From Spirochaetota bacterium (lineage in GTDB: Bacteria > Spirochaetota > Spirochaetia > Treponematales > UBA12059): a DNA stretch of 61,403 nucleotides. Below are positions 25,354 to 33,726 of this stretch, one piece after another; position 1 is the stretch's first letter; the number at the start of each line of letters is the position of its first letter. The notes under the pieces were generated by a model. That model ran no database searches and was not told where the DNA came from. It saw nothing but the letters and a program-made list of their open reading frames with translations. Both the position numbers and the translations under genes were made by a program. Location: positions 1 to 61,403 of the forward strand of contig JADFDI010000014.1 of assembly GCA_018262985.1 (NCBI GenBank), in the 5' to 3' direction.

Positions 25354-26028
25354 TCAGCTCGACGCGTCGAGCGGCTCGACGCCGCGTTCGGCCCGCGCGC
25401 CTTCGAGGGCTCCGCGAACGCCGAGGTAGCCCGCGCCGCCGCCCGTCGCCGCGAGGGCGATGAAGGCGGGCAACTCGAGGCCCGCCACGAACAGGTAGAG
25501 GACCGAGGCCGCGGCGAAGCTGGCCGCCAGGACGAGGGCCAGGAAGCCGACGAGTTCCCACCCGTAGCGCGAGGGCGCTTCGCGGAGCGCCCAGACGAGC
25601 CCGAGCGAGAGGGCGAAGCGGAGCGCGGGCTCGGCGAGGTCGACGAGCAACGCGGGGCGGCCGAAGGCCGAGAAGGCCTCGATGGCGCCGAAGATGCCGA
25701 ACCAGCCGGCCAGGTAGGCGAGGAGGTCGCGGTATTCGCGGCTGGAGCGTTCGACGGCGTCCCAGGGCGCGAAGGCGCGCCGGGCGAGCACGGCCAGGCC
25801 GAAGGGAAGGAGCACGCCCTCGACCCAGAGCCTGAACACGGCGAGGAAGGAGCCGTAGGCGCGGGGAACTAGCGGGGCGGCGAGGCGGGTCAGCGCGTAA
25901 CCGGCCAATCCCATGGCCATTCCGCGGAGGAAATTGCGGATGAAGTGGGCTCCGCGACCTTCGGGGAAAACCCAGGCCTGCAGGACCAGGAACGCGAGTG
26001 GGGCGAACAAGAGCTGGTAGGCTCGCAT
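25354..26028 (-). CDS. Integral membrane protein of unknown function
   Basis: I do not recognise a family. The 224-residue protein has about six hydrophobic segments (roughly 5-20, 35-52, 62-82, 104-122, 134-148 and 160-192) separated by short charged loops, and an acidic soluble tail. No catalytic motif stands out. The ATG at 26028 is preceded by a TAGCTT-like -10 box 8 bases upstream, with TTGCGC 18 bases further, so it may be translated from a leaderless message. It is separated from the next gene upstream by about 50 bases. Confidence 0.65.
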   Translation of the reverse strand: MRAYQLLFAPLAFLVLQAWVFPEGRGAHFIRNFLRGMAMGLAGYALTRLAAPLVPRAYGSFLAVFRLWVEGVLLPFGLAVLARRAFAPWDAVERSSREYRDLLAYLAGWFGIFGAIEAFSAFGRPALLVDLAEPALRFALSLGLVWALREAPSRYGWELVGFLALVLAASFAAASVLYLFVAGLELPAFIALAATGGGAGYLGVRGALEGARAERGVEPLDASS

Positions 26029-26078
26029 GCTTCGAAGCTAGCACGCGGAACGGACCTCGCGCAAGCCGAGCCGCTTCC

Positions 26079-26516
26079 TCAGCCCAGGCCGAGCAGCTCG
26101 AGGTGCTCCTCCGCCCAGGAGGCGAAATTGCCCGAAGACGCGGCGAGCGCGCGAAGGTCGAAGGAGGCCTCCGGCGCGGTCGGCTCGGCGGCCGCCGCCA
26201 GGGCGGCGTAGCTCCTGGACAGCGCGCTTTCTTCATTTAAGATGAGCGAAAGCAGGGCGTTCGCGGCATCGAGGGCGGGTTTCGGCGCGGCCGCCTTGAA
26301 CGGCCAGTCGTCGGGCAACTCGACCCCGTCCTCGCCGGAGGCGCCGGCGAGCGTCGCGAGCTTCGCGCCGTGCGCGCCTTTCCGGTCGATCACCGACTCG
26401 GCCAGGCGACGTTCCGCGGGGCCGGCCACCGAGGGAACGAGGGCGCGGTAGCGCTCGAGGGCCGCGGCCTCGAGGCGGCGGAGTTCCTCGAGGGCGGTAG
26501 CCAGGCTTGCTTGCAT
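26079..26516 (-). CDS. Helical protein of unknown function
   Basis: This 145-residue soluble protein is predicted to be mostly alpha-helical: long Ala/Leu/Glu-rich stretches (about 2-45 and 80-145) are joined by a Pro/Gly-rich middle (PDDWPFKAAAPKP). The layout recalls four-helix bundles, but the metal-binding glutamate and histidine pattern of ferritin-like proteins is not evident, so no function is assigned. The start is well supported by TTGCGC-N17-TAGACT ending 6 bases before the ATG, a leaderless arrangement. It lies upstream of the membrane protein and divergent from infC. Confidence 0.6.
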   Translation of the reverse strand: MQASLATALEELRRLEAAALERYRALVPSVAGPAERRLAESVIDRKGAHGAKLATLAGASGEDGVELPDDWPFKAAAPKPALDAANALLSLILNEESALSRSYAALAAAAEPTAPEASFDLRALAASSGNFASWAEEHLELLGLG

Positions 26517-26522
26517 CGTTCC

Positions 26523-26551
26523 AGTCTAGGACGTCCTTCCGCCGCGCGCAA
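26523..26551 (-). promoter_or_regulatory. Leaderless-type promoter of the helical protein gene
   Basis: Minus strand: TTGCGC (26546-26551), exactly 17 bases, TAGACT (26523-26528), 6 bases, ATG. Confidence 0.65.
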
Positions 26552-26608
26552 GACGGACGGATGGCCGCCGCCGCCCACCCGCCGCGGGCCATCCTTTGCC
26601 GGCGACCC

Positions 26609-26637
26609 TTTGACTCAAAACCCCGAGTGTGCTAAGG
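26609..26637 (+). promoter_or_regulatory. Promoter of infC-rpmI-rplT
   Basis: TTGACT (26609-26614), 17-base spacer, TAAGGT (26632-26637). The predicted leader of about 37 bases contains GGGAGG at 26671-26676, close to the TTG start. Confidence 0.7.
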
Positions 26638-26680
26638 TGGCTGGCAAATTCGGGATTCATGACCGAGACGGGGAGGCCGA

Positions 26681-27364
26681 TTGGCAGACAACAAGAATTT
26701 GCGGATCAACGAGCAGATCCGCGTGCGCGAAGTGCGGCTCATCGACGACAAGGGCAATCAGAGCGGCATCGTGCCGACCATGGAAGCCCTCCGCATGGCC
26801 AGGGAGCAGGGCCTCGACCTCGTCGAAGTGGCTCCGCAGTCCGTGCCTCCCGTCTGCAAGATCCTGGACTACGGCAAGTACAAGTTCGAGAACGAGAAGA
26901 AGATCAAGGAAAGCCGGAAGAACCAGAAGATCGTGAAGATCAAGGAAGTCCGGATGCAACCCAAGATCGACGACCACGACCTCGACTTCAAGTCGAAGCA
27001 CGTGCGCCAGTTCCTCGAGGAGGGGAACAAGGTCAAGGTGACCATCCGATTCCGGGGCCGCGAGCTCGCGCATACCGAGATCGGCGAGGAGGTGCTGAAG
27101 AGCGTCCTCTCGCGCATCGAGGGCTCCTTCGCCATGGAGAAGATGCCTTCCATGGAAGGCCGCTTCATGTCGATGATCCTGAACCCGAAGAACCCGCCGA
27201 AGAAGCCCCCCGTCGCGAAGAGCGAGGCTTCGAGGCCTGTCCAGCCCGCCGTCGGCGCTCCCGCCGCGGCGCCGGAGGCGGAAGCCGCCGACCGGAAGCC
27301 CGCGGAAGCGGGCAAGGCGCCGCCCGAGGCGGCCGCCGCTAAGAAGCCGGAAGCGGACGCGTGA
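26681..27364 (+). CDS. infC: Translation initiation factor IF-3
   Basis: IF-3 binds the 30S subunit, checks the start codon and keeps ribosomes apart. The 227-residue protein begins [15 protein letters not shown] and has the usual two domains joined by a lysine-rich helix; the IF-3 core ends near residue 170. About 55 extra residues follow, rich in Ala, Pro, Lys and Glu, probably a disordered tail. Translation starts at TTG (26681) only 4 bases after GGGAGG. Rare starts are known in infC of other bacteria, where IF-3 represses its own translation, so the same feedback is plausible here. It heads the infC-rpmI-rplT operon. Confidence 0.96.
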   Translation: MADNKNLRINEQIRVREVRLIDDKGNQSGIVPTMEALRMAREQGLDLVEVAPQSVPPVCKILDYGKYKFENEKKIKESRKNQKIVKIKEVRMQPKIDDHDLDFKSKHVRQFLEEGNKVKVTIRFRGRELAHTEIGEEVLKSVLSRIEGSFAMEKMPSMEGRFMSMILNPKNPPKKPPVAKSEASRPVQPAVGAPAAAPEAEAADRKPAEAGKAPPEAAAAKKPEADA

Positions 27365-27392
27365 TCCGATTTCGATAGAAGGACGGTACGAT

Positions 27393-27593
27393 ATGCCCAA
27401 GATGAAGACCAAGAAGGCCGCCGCCAAGCGCTTCACGCTCACGGCCTCCGGCAAGGTCAAGTACAAGAAGATGAACCTCCGCCACATCCTGACCAAGAAG
27501 AGCCAGAAGCGTAAGCGGAAGCTCCGGAAGGCCGGTTTCCTCGCGGACGGTCCCATCCACCAGATCAAGAAGAAACTGCTTCCCAACGGCTAG
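27393..27593 (+). CDS. rpmI: 50S ribosomal protein L35
   Basis: This 66-residue basic protein begins [14 protein letters not shown] and contains the H-LTKKS-KRKR-LR pattern typical of bacterial L35. It is a small late-assembly protein of the large subunit. It sits 28 bases after infC in the conserved infC-rpmI-rplT order. Length is normal. Confidence 0.97.
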   Translation: MPKMKTKKAAAKRFTLTASGKVKYKKMNLRHILTKKSQKRKRKLRKAGFLADGPIHQIKKKLLPNG

Positions 27594-27689
27594 GCGGAAC
27601 GGGCGCTCCGCGCGGAAGCCCCGTCCGCGCGCGATCCCGACCGAGGACTCCAGGAAGCCGCCGACCGTATACGCCAAGGAGAATAGACT

Positions 27690-28055
27690 ATGCCGAGAGC
27701 AGTCGCCGGAACCAAGCGCAAAGACCATAGGAAGAAGATCCTCAAGCTCGCCAAGGGCTATTGGGGACGCCGCAGCACCAACCACAAGGTGGCCAAGGAC
27801 GCCGTCGCGAAGGCGCTCTGGTACGCCTACCGCGACCGCCGCGACAAGAAGGGCGATTTCCGCAGCCTCTGGATCACGCGCATCAGCGCCGCCGTCCGGG
27901 CCGAGGACTTGAGCTACAGCCGTTTCATCCAGGGCCTCAACAAGGCGGGCATCACGCTCGACCGCAAGGTCCTGTCGGACATGGCCATGCGCGATCCCGC
28001 CGCGTTCTCCGCGGTCGTCGCCAAGGCCAAGGCCGCCGTCGCGGCTAGCGCCTGA
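27690..28055 (+). CDS. rplT: 50S ribosomal protein L20
   Basis: This 121-residue basic protein begins [19 protein letters not shown] and contains GYWGRRS and the [16 protein letters not shown] segment of L20, which binds 23S rRNA early in assembly. AAGGAG lies 8 bases before the ATG. The 96-base spacer after rpmI is longer than the other gaps in this operon and has GC-rich inverted stretches; L20 controls its own operon in other bacteria by binding such RNA, but no specific mimic can be proved here. Confidence 0.97.
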   Translation: MPRAVAGTKRKDHRKKILKLAKGYWGRRSTNHKVAKDAVAKALWYAYRDRRDKKGDFRSLWITRISAAVRAEDLSYSRFIQGLNKAGITLDRKVLSDMAMRDPAAFSAVVAKAKAAVAASA

Positions 28056-28065
28056 CGCCGTCTCC

Positions 28066-28509
28066 ATGCTGAGCCTCGAACAGGTTCGCGCGCTCGAGGA
28101 GCGCGTCGAGCGCGCCATCGCCGCCATCGACCGGCTGTCCGGCGAGAACGCCGCCCTGCGCGGCGAACTCGAGGCCTCACGGTCGCGCGAGGGCGAGCTC
28201 GAACGTACCATCGAGGAATTCCGCCGCGACCAGGAGCGGATCGAGGCGGGCATCGTCTCCGCGCTGCGCAAGCTCGACGTCCTCGAGGACGCCGCGTTGC
28301 GCACGCGCGAGGCGGTTCCCGCCGGGACCGTCAACGCGGGCGCCGCCGCCCCGGCCGCGCCCGCGACCCTTTCCTCCGAGGCCGAGGCGCAGTCCGCCGA
28401 GGCCGTGCCCGCGGACGCCCGCGGCGTCGTGCTCGACGCCGCCCCTGACGCCGCGGCGGACCCGGCCGTCGACGTCGTGGCCTCGAGCGCCGAGCTCGAC
28501 ATCTTCTAG
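28066..28509 (+). CDS. Coiled-coil protein, ZapB-like
   Basis: This 147-residue protein has an amino-terminal coiled coil (about 2-75: LEERVERAIAAIDRLSGENAALRGELE) and an Ala/Pro/Asp-rich, probably disordered second half ending AELDIF. The coiled coil and its place directly before a ZapA-like gene suggest a partner in FtsZ-ring organisation, similar to ZapB in form though not clearly by descent. It starts 10 bases after rplT. Confidence 0.6.
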   Translation: MLSLEQVRALEERVERAIAAIDRLSGENAALRGELEASRSREGELERTIEEFRRDQERIEAGIVSALRKLDVLEDAALRTREAVPAGTVNAGAAAPAAPATLSSEAEAQSAEAVPADARGVVLDAAPDAAADPAVDVVASSAELDIF

Positions 28510-28524
28510 GCCGGTCCCGCCGCC

Positions 28525-28875
28525 GTGCCCGTGCGGACCTTGCGGATCGAGGTACTGGGCTCCTCCTTCACCATACAGACGGACGAAACCCCCGAATACC
28601 TCCGCGAGGTCGTGGCGCGCTTCACGCGCAAGACCGACGAGGTGCGCGCCGCGAGCCGGGTTCAGGACCCGCTCAAGGTGGCCGTCCTGGCCGGCCTCTA
28701 CCTCGTGGACGAGCTCGAGCGCGCGAAGGCCGGGGCCAAGCCGGATCCGGGCTCCGGCTCCGCCCGCGAGACGGCGGAGGCCATCGAAGCCGAGGCGGAC
28801 CGCCTCGCGCTGCGCCTGCTCCAGCGGCTCGACGAAGGTCTCGCCCGCGTCGAGGGCGGGGCGGGCCGCCCTTGA
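28525..28875 (+). CDS. zapA: Cell division protein ZapA-like
   Basis: This 116-residue protein opens with a short beta region (TLRIEVLGSSFTIQTDETPEYLREV) like the ZapA fold and continues as a long helix (KVAVLAGLYLVDELERAK, then an acidic helix). ZapA dimers crosslink FtsZ filaments at mid-cell. The start is GTG at 28525, with a second GTG two codons later as an alternative; the ribosome site is weak. It follows the ZapB-like gene by 15 bases, and its stop codon overlaps the rpoZ promoter. Confidence 0.75.
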   Translation: MPVRTLRIEVLGSSFTIQTDETPEYLREVVARFTRKTDEVRAASRVQDPLKVAVLAGLYLVDELERAKAGAKPDPGSGSARETAEAIEAEADRLALRLLQRLDEGLARVEGGAGRP

Positions 28876-28900
28876 TGCTCGCCGCCTGATCCGCTATAAT
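28872..28900 (+). promoter_or_regulatory. Promoter of rpoZ-miaA
   Basis: TTGATG (28872-28877), 17-base spacer, perfect TATAAT (28895-28900). The -35 box contains the zapA stop codon TGA (28873-28875). Confidence 0.8.
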
Positions 28901-28944
28901 TCCTGACCAGCCCCGTCGCCACCGCGACGCATCGGAGCGTATCG

Positions 28945-29133
28945 ATGTCCATGCCCCTCGACCAGCTTCTCGAGTACTCCGACAACGCCTACGAGTTCAC
29001 CGTCGCCGTCACGCGACGCGCGTACCAGCTCGCCGTGCTCCGAACGCCCGAGGTGGAGAAGAACAACGGCAAGGTGGTGAGCCTCTCCATGCGCCAGATC
29101 TTCACCAAGGCCGTCGAGTATCGCTTCGAATAA
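28945..29133 (+). CDS. rpoZ: RNA polymerase omega subunit
   Basis: The omega subunit helps fold and assemble RNA polymerase. This 62-residue version is short. It has PLDQLLEYSDNAYEFTVAVT followed by RRAYQL, the conserved helical core, and a KVVSLSMRQIFTKAVE segment. Short omega proteins of this form are usual in spirochaetes as far as I recall. It has a strong promoter, and its 3' end overlaps the probable start of miaA. Confidence 0.82.
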   Translation: MSMPLDQLLEYSDNAYEFTVAVTRRAYQLAVLRTPEVEKNNGKVVSLSMRQIFTKAVEYRFE

Positions 29134-30073
29134 GGTACTCGTCCTGTACGGCCCCACGGGGTCGGGCAAGACGGCGCTCATCGAACGGACCTTCCTCGAA
29201 CGACCGGAGCCGGGCCTGCGCCCGGCTTTCGTCGTGTCGGCGGATTCGATGCAGGTCTACCGCGGCATGGACCTGGGCACCGCGAAGCCGACGCTTGCTT
29301 CGCGCGAGCGTCTGCCGCACGCCCTCGTGGACGTCCGCGACCCTTCCGAGGGGTTTTCGGTCGGCGAATTCGTGCGACTGGCCGACGAAGCCTGCGAGTC
29401 GGCCCTCGACGCCGGCCGCTTGCCGGTGGTCTCCGGCGGCACGGGCTTCTACATCCGCAATTTCGTCCTCGGCCTCTCCGCCGCGCCCGAGTCCGATCCG
29501 GCCGTCCGCGAGGCCGTTTCGAGGCAGCTCGCCGAGGAGGGGCCCGCGGCCCTGCGCGCGGAGCTGGAAGCGGGCGACCCCGTATCGGCTGCGCGCATCG
29601 CGGGGGCGGACCATTACCGGCTCTCGCGCGCGGTCGAGGTGCTCAGATCCACGGGCCGGCCGCTTTCCTCCTTCGAACGCCCCGCGGCGCCGCGCGCGCG
29701 CTGGGACTTCGTCCTCGTCGAACTGACCGTGCCGAGGGGAGAGCTGTACGCGCGCATCGACGAGCGGGCCGAAGCCATGTTCGCCGCGGGGCTTCCCGCG
29801 GAGCTGGAAGCCCTGGTCCGGGCGGGTTACGGCCCCGGCGACCCGGGACTCAAGGCCATCGGCTACCGCGAGTTCCTCGAGAATCCGCCGCTTCCGGAGG
29901 AGAACGAAGCCGCGCGCCTGGCGCGGGTGCTCGAGCTCGTGAAGCGGAATTCGCGCCGCTACGCCAAGCGCCAGCTCACCTTCTTCTCCGGGCTGCCCGG
30001 AGCGATCCGCCTCCCGTCCGGCGACGAAGAGGGATTCCGCGCCTTGCTCCGCGAGCGCTTCGCGGACGCCTGA
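29120..30073 (+). CDS. miaA: tRNA dimethylallyltransferase MiaA (non-standard start)
   Basis: MiaA adds a dimethylallyl group to A37 of tRNAs reading UNN codons. The P-loop GPTGSGKT is encoded at 29150-29173 in this frame, followed by SADSMQVYRGMDLGT, SGGTGFYI and KRNSRRYAKRQLTFF, so the gene is intact. However, no ATG, GTG or TTG lies between the in-frame stop at 29078 and a GTG at 29234, which is beyond the P-loop. The first beta strand (KVLVLYG) starts at 29132. I place the start at ATC 29120, giving about 317 residues, a normal length; CTG 29144 is an alternative but truncates the strand. Coupling to rpoZ translation is likely. Confidence 0.85.
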   Translation: MASNKVLVLYGPTGSGKTALIERTFLERPEPGLRPAFVVSADSMQVYRGMDLGTAKPTLASRERLPHALVDVRDPSEGFSVGEFVRLADEACESALDAGRLPVVSGGTGFYIRNFVLGLSAAPESDPAVREAVSRQLAEEGPAALRAELEAGDPVSAARIAGADHYRLSRAVEVLRSTGRPLSSFERPAAPRARWDFVLVELTVPRGELYARIDERAEAMFAAGLPAELEALVRAGYGPGDPGLKAIGYREFLENPPLPEENEAARLARVLELVKRNSRRYAKRQLTFFSGLPGAIRLPSGDEEGFRALLRERFADA

Positions 30074-30125
30074 CTTTCCCGCCCGCGACCGCGCGGGAGA
30101 CCTTCCCGTCGATCCGCCGCTTCGG

Positions 30126-30131
30126 TATAAT
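30126..30131 (+). promoter_or_regulatory. -10 box of the small export-type protein gene (leaderless type)
   Basis: A perfect TATAAT lies 9 bases before the ATG at 30141. The -35 region is weak (TTCCCG at 30103-30108, spacer 17). Confidence 0.6.
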
Positions 30132-30140
30132 CAGGCTCCG

Positions 30141-30620
30141 ATGAACCTCCACGACATCCTCTTCACCGCCCTGCTCTCGTTGACGCCGATTTCCGAACTG
30201 CGCGGCGCCATACCCTTCGCGGTCGCCCGCGGCGCCACCGTCTTCGAGGCCTTCGCCCTCGCGGTGCCCGTCAACGCGCTCGCGGGCCCGCTCGCCTTCG
30301 TCTTCCTGGCGAGCTTCCACAAGCTGTTCTACAGGTGGGGCGCCTACGCCCGCTTCTTCGACCGCTTCGTCGAGAGGGCGCGCGCGAAAGTCCATCCGGC
30401 GGTCGAGAAGTACGGCTACTGGGGCCTCCTCGTCTTCGTCGCCATTCCCTTCCCGCTGACCGGCGCCTGGACCGGCGTGCTCGGCGCCTGGATGCTCGGC
30501 ATGTCGAAGCGGAAGGCCATGCTGATGGTCGCGCTCGGCGTGCTCGTCGCGGGCGTAGTCGTCTCGCTCGTCGTCCACTTCGGCGTCGGGGCCCTCGATT
30601 TCCTCCTGAAGCGCGTCTAG
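30141..30620 (+). CDS. Small multidrug-export-like membrane protein (COG2426 type)
   Basis: This 159-residue inner-membrane protein has about four hydrophobic helices. It begins with LTPISELRGAIPFAV, the hallmark of the Sm_multidrug_ex/COG2426 family, and contains FVAIPFPLTGAWTG in the middle. Despite the family name, transport of drugs is not established for most members. TATAAT 9 bases upstream and no Shine-Dalgarno support a leaderless start. It is 21 bases before the helicase gene, so the two are probably cotranscribed. Confidence 0.82.
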   Translation: MNLHDILFTALLSLTPISELRGAIPFAVARGATVFEAFALAVPVNALAGPLAFVFLASFHKLFYRWGAYARFFDRFVERARAKVHPAVEKYGYWGLLVFVAIPFPLTGAWTGVLGAWMLGMSKRKAMLMVALGVLVAGVVVSLVVHFGVGALDFLLKRV

Positions 30621-30641
30621 CGGAGCCGGATTCCCCGGAAC

Positions 30642-32657
30642 ATGCACATCGACTTCGAAGCGGAGCTCAACCCGGAGCAGTACGAGGCCGTCACCGCGAT
30701 GGACGGCCCGGTCCTCATCATCGCCGGCGCGGGTTCGGGGAAGACGCGCGTCATCACCTACCGCATGGCCTACATGCTCGAGAAGGGCGTGCCGCAGTCG
30801 GCCATCCTCGCGCTCACCTTCACCAACAAGGCCGCCCGCGAGATGGCCGAGCGCGTCAAGTCGCTCACGAAGCGCAAGCTCCAGAACCTGACCGTCTCGA
30901 CCTTCCACGCCTTCGGCGTCAAGATCCTCCGCAAGGAGATCGAGCGCCTCGGCTGGCGCGAGAACTTCTCCATATATGACGAGTCCGACCGCAACCAGCT
31001 GATCAAGGACTGCGCGCGCGAGCTCGGCTTCAAGCTCGAGACCTTCGACGTGCAGGCCGCGGGCAAGGTCTTCTCCGACGTCAAGACGCGCCGCGTCGCG
31101 TGGACGGGCGAGGACGCCTACGAGAAGGTCTACCGGGAATACGAGGCCTCGCTCAAGGCCTTCAATTCGGTCGACTTCGACGACCTCATCGTCAAGCCCA
31201 TCGAGATCTTCGAGCGCTTCCCCGAGGCGCGCGCGGCCTGGCGCGAGCACTACCGCTACGTGATGATCGACGAGTTCCAGGACACCTCGCACATCCAGTA
31301 CGAGCTGATGCGCCACCTCTCGGACGACAACGTCTGCGCGGTCGGCGACGACGACCAGTCGATCTATTCCTGGCGCGGCGCCAACTACGAGAACATCGTC
31401 CGCTTCGAGAAGGACTGGCCGCGCGTGCGCGAGATCAAGCTCGAGCGCAACTACCGCTCCACCGGCACCATCCTCGAGGCGGCCAACGCGGTCATCGCCA
31501 ACAACTCCAACCGCAAGGAGAAGGCGCTCTGGTCGCCGACCGGCATCGAGGGCGCGCCCATCCAGCTCTTCCGTCCCGAGGACGAGGTGGCGGAGGGCGA
31601 GTTCATCGCGCGTTCCATCAAGGAGCAGAAGCTCAAGGAGCGCCTCGCCTATTCCGACTTCGGGGTGCTGATCCGCACCAACGCGCTGACGCGCTGGGTG
31701 GAGGAGGGGCTGCTCGCGGAGAACGTGCCCTACAAGGTCACGGGCGGCACGAGCTTCTTCCAGCGGAAGGAGATCAAGGACGTCATCTCCTACCTGCGCG
31801 TCATCGCGAATCCCGAGGACGACGTCAATTTCATCCGCATCGTCAACGTGCCGCGGCGCGGCATCGGGCGCCGTACGCTCGAGCGCCTCGGGGAGCTGGC
31901 CAAGGAGCGCGGGCTCTCGCTCCACAAGACGGCCGAGCTCGTGCGCGCGAACCCTTCGATGGAATTGCCGGAAAAGGCGCGCGGCGACCTGGAGGACTTC
32001 CTCGAGCTGGTCGAGAGCTTCCGCGCCGAGATGCTCGGCCGCCGCAACCTGGCGGCGAAGGTGCGCGCCCTGCTCGAGGCCATCGACTACCGCGCCTGGC
32101 TCGTGACCGACAACCTGCACAACGAGAAGGCCGCCAAGTGGAAGCTGCTCAACGTCGAGAGCCTGGTGAACGGCATCGACGTGTGGGAGAAGGACCCGGA
32201 CAACCACGACCCGACGCTGTTCTCGTGGCTCAACCGCATCTCGCTCATCACGCGCGACGACATGGACGACGAGGAGGACTCGGGCAAGGTCAACCTGATG
32301 ACCGTGCACGCGGCCAAGGGCCTCGAGTTCGAGATCGTGTTCATCGCGGGCTGCGAGGACGGCATCATGCCGCACGCGCGCAGCCTCGAGGAGGGCGAGG
32401 GCAACCTCGAGGAGGAGCGGCGCCTCTTCTACGTGGCCGTCACGCGCGCGCGGCGCCGGCTGCACATTTCGGCGGCCATGCGGCGCCGGCGCAACTCGAT
32501 GCCGGTGGACTGCGTGCCCTCGCCCTTCCTCGCGGAAATCCCCGAGAAGCTCGTCGCCTGGTACGAAGGCGAGGGCGAGCTCGCCCCCGACGACGCCGAG
32601 GACTTTTTCGCGAAGATGAACGCCATGTTCCCGGGGAAGGCCGCGGACGAAGATTGA
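30642..32657 (+). CDS. uvrD: UvrD/PcrA/Rep-type ATP-dependent DNA helicase
   Basis: This superfamily-1A 3'-5' helicase of 671 residues acts in nucleotide-excision or mismatch repair and clears stalled forks. Walker A is AGAGSGKT at 28-35. Further motifs follow in order: ALTFTNKAAREM, TFHAFG, DEFQDTS (motif II), DDDQSIYSWRGA, LERNYRST, VNLMTVHAAKGLEFE and VAVTRARR. Length fits Rep/PcrA. The carboxy-terminal Tudor-like tail of PcrA is not evident, so Rep-like activity is possible. A repeat element begins right after its stop codon. Confidence 0.93.
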   Translation: MHIDFEAELNPEQYEAVTAMDGPVLIIAGAGSGKTRVITYRMAYMLEKGVPQSAILALTFTNKAAREMAERVKSLTKRKLQNLTVSTFHAFGVKILRKEIERLGWRENFSIYDESDRNQLIKDCARELGFKLETFDVQAAGKVFSDVKTRRVAWTGEDAYEKVYREYEASLKAFNSVDFDDLIVKPIEIFERFPEARAAWREHYRYVMIDEFQDTSHIQYELMRHLSDDNVCAVGDDDQSIYSWRGANYENIVRFEKDWPRVREIKLERNYRSTGTILEAANAVIANNSNRKEKALWSPTGIEGAPIQLFRPEDEVAEGEFIARSIKEQKLKERLAYSDFGVLIRTNALTRWVEEGLLAENVPYKVTGGTSFFQRKEIKDVISYLRVIANPEDDVNFIRIVNVPRRGIGRRTLERLGELAKERGLSLHKTAELVRANPSMELPEKARGDLEDFLELVESFRAEMLGRRNLAAKVRALLEAIDYRAWLVTDNLHNEKAAKWKLLNVESLVNGIDVWEKDPDNHDPTLFSWLNRISLITRDDMDDEEDSGKVNLMTVHAAKGLEFEIVFIAGCEDGIMPHARSLEEGEGNLEEERRLFYVAVTRARRRLHISAAMRRRRNSMPVDCVPSPFLAEIPEKLVAWYEGEGELAPDDAEDFFAKMNAMFPGKAADED

Positions 32658-32781
32658 ACGCCGAGGCGCCGAGACGCCGGGCGGATCGGCGGACGCGAAA
32701 TCGGAACCGGCGCGTCGAAGCCGCCGTCCGAGGTTCGCGACCTTTCCGCGGTTTCCTCGGCGTCCGCTGCGTCTCGGCGCC
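32658..32781. repeat. Inverted-repeat element after the helicase gene
   Basis: The left arm starts one base after the uvrD stop and is built from ACGCCGAGG/CGCCGAGACGCC. The right arm (32755-32781) carries the complements, including a 13-bp exact pair (32665-32677 with 32769-32781) and a 9-bp pair (32658-32666 with 32755-32763). The right arm abuts the stop codon of the convergent methyltransferase gene, so the element fills the whole gap and may fold as a bidirectional terminator-like hairpin. Confidence 0.7.
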
Positions 32782-33726
32782 TTATTCGCCCGGTGCTCCT
32801 CCTCGGTCCCGGATCAGCAGCCAGGTGAGCTCGTGCTTGTTGTGCCACAGGTGCAGCACGCGCGAGCCGGGGATGGCGGCGAAGCGGTCGGCGGTCGCCT
32901 TGTCGAACTCGGCGCCCTGCATCTTTATGGTGCAGACGAAGTTCCGCCCGAGGCCCGAGTCGAGCCAGCGCGCGACCCATTCGTAGAGCCGCGGCGGGTA
33001 GCAGATTACGTCGGAGCAGACCCAGTCCACGGGACCGATTTCCTCGGGCTTCATGGCCAGCGCGTCGCCGATCCGGTGCTCGACGCCGCCCATGGCGGCG
33101 ACGCGCGGGTCGAGCTCCGCGCGGTCGACCGACAGCACCGAGGCGCCGAGCCCCGCGAGCGCCCAGGTCCAGCCGCCGGGCGCGCTTCCCGCGTCGAGGC
33201 AGCGTTCGCCCGCTTTCGGAAGCCGTCCGGCGAACACGAGGGCTTCCCAGATCTTCCGGTAGGCGCGGCTCGGCGGCCCCTCCCTGTCCTCCACGAATTC
33301 GAACTCGCCGTTGGGGAAGGGGCTCGAACAGTCGGCGCTGCCGAGGAGCAGGTGCTCGTCGACGAGCTGGAAGGCGCCGATCGGGGCCTTCGGCAGCTCG
33401 AAGGGAAAGGCCTTGGGTTTCGTCGGCACGTGCGGCAGCTTCTCGGCGATCAGGGCCGTGCGGCGGTGGAGCCTGGACGGGAGCGGCGCCCAGTTGCGCT
33501 GCAGGCCCTTGAGCGCGCGCGCCGCGTCGCCGATGGAGTCGAACTCGACCAGGAAGGGCGCGCGCCAGACGTTGCGCGTCCAATAGGCCTTCCGCTCCGG
33601 TCCCGGCGCCAGCACGAGCTCGCCGTCGATCCGCTCCACCTCGCCGAGCTCGTCGAGCAGGTGGCCGAGGAAGCCGGGCGCCGCGTGGTAGGCCCGGGCG
33701 TCGAGGAAGCGGGGTTCGGCGCTCAC
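32782..33726 (-). CDS. RlmM-like rRNA 2'-O-ribose methyltransferase
   Basis: This 314-residue methyltransferase pairs an amino-terminal THUMP-like RNA-binding region with an RrmJ-type SAM domain. The SAM site reads DAGSAPGGWTWAL, followed by LSVDRAELDP, SDVICYPP and a late TIKMQG lysine, matching the K-D-K-E layout of 2'-O-methyltransferases. RlmM modifies C2498 of 23S rRNA in E. coli; the same target is an inference. The start is GTG at 33726, overlapping the preceding stop by four bases, so it is translationally coupled to the TPR protein. Confidence 0.82.
   Translation of the reverse strand: MSAEPRFLDARAYHAAPGFLGHLLDELGEVERIDGELVLAPGPERKAYWTRNVWRAPFLVEFDSIGDAARALKGLQRNWAPLPSRLHRRTALIAEKLPHVPTKPKAFPFELPKAPIGAFQLVDEHLLLGSADCSSPFPNGEFEFVEDREGPPSRAYRKIWEALVFAGRLPKAGERCLDAGSAPGGWTWALAGLGASVLSVDRAELDPRVAAMGGVEHRIGDALAMKPEEIGPVDWVCSDVICYPPRLYEWVARWLDSGLGRNFVCTIKMQGAEFDKATADRFAAIPGSRVLHLWHNKHELTWLLIRDRGGAPGE

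Noticed and set aside
28876-28944. 6S RNA gene after zapA
   Set aside because: zapA-ssrS linkage is known in proteobacteria, but only 69 bases lie between zapA and rpoZ, and they hold a promoter, too short for 6S RNA.
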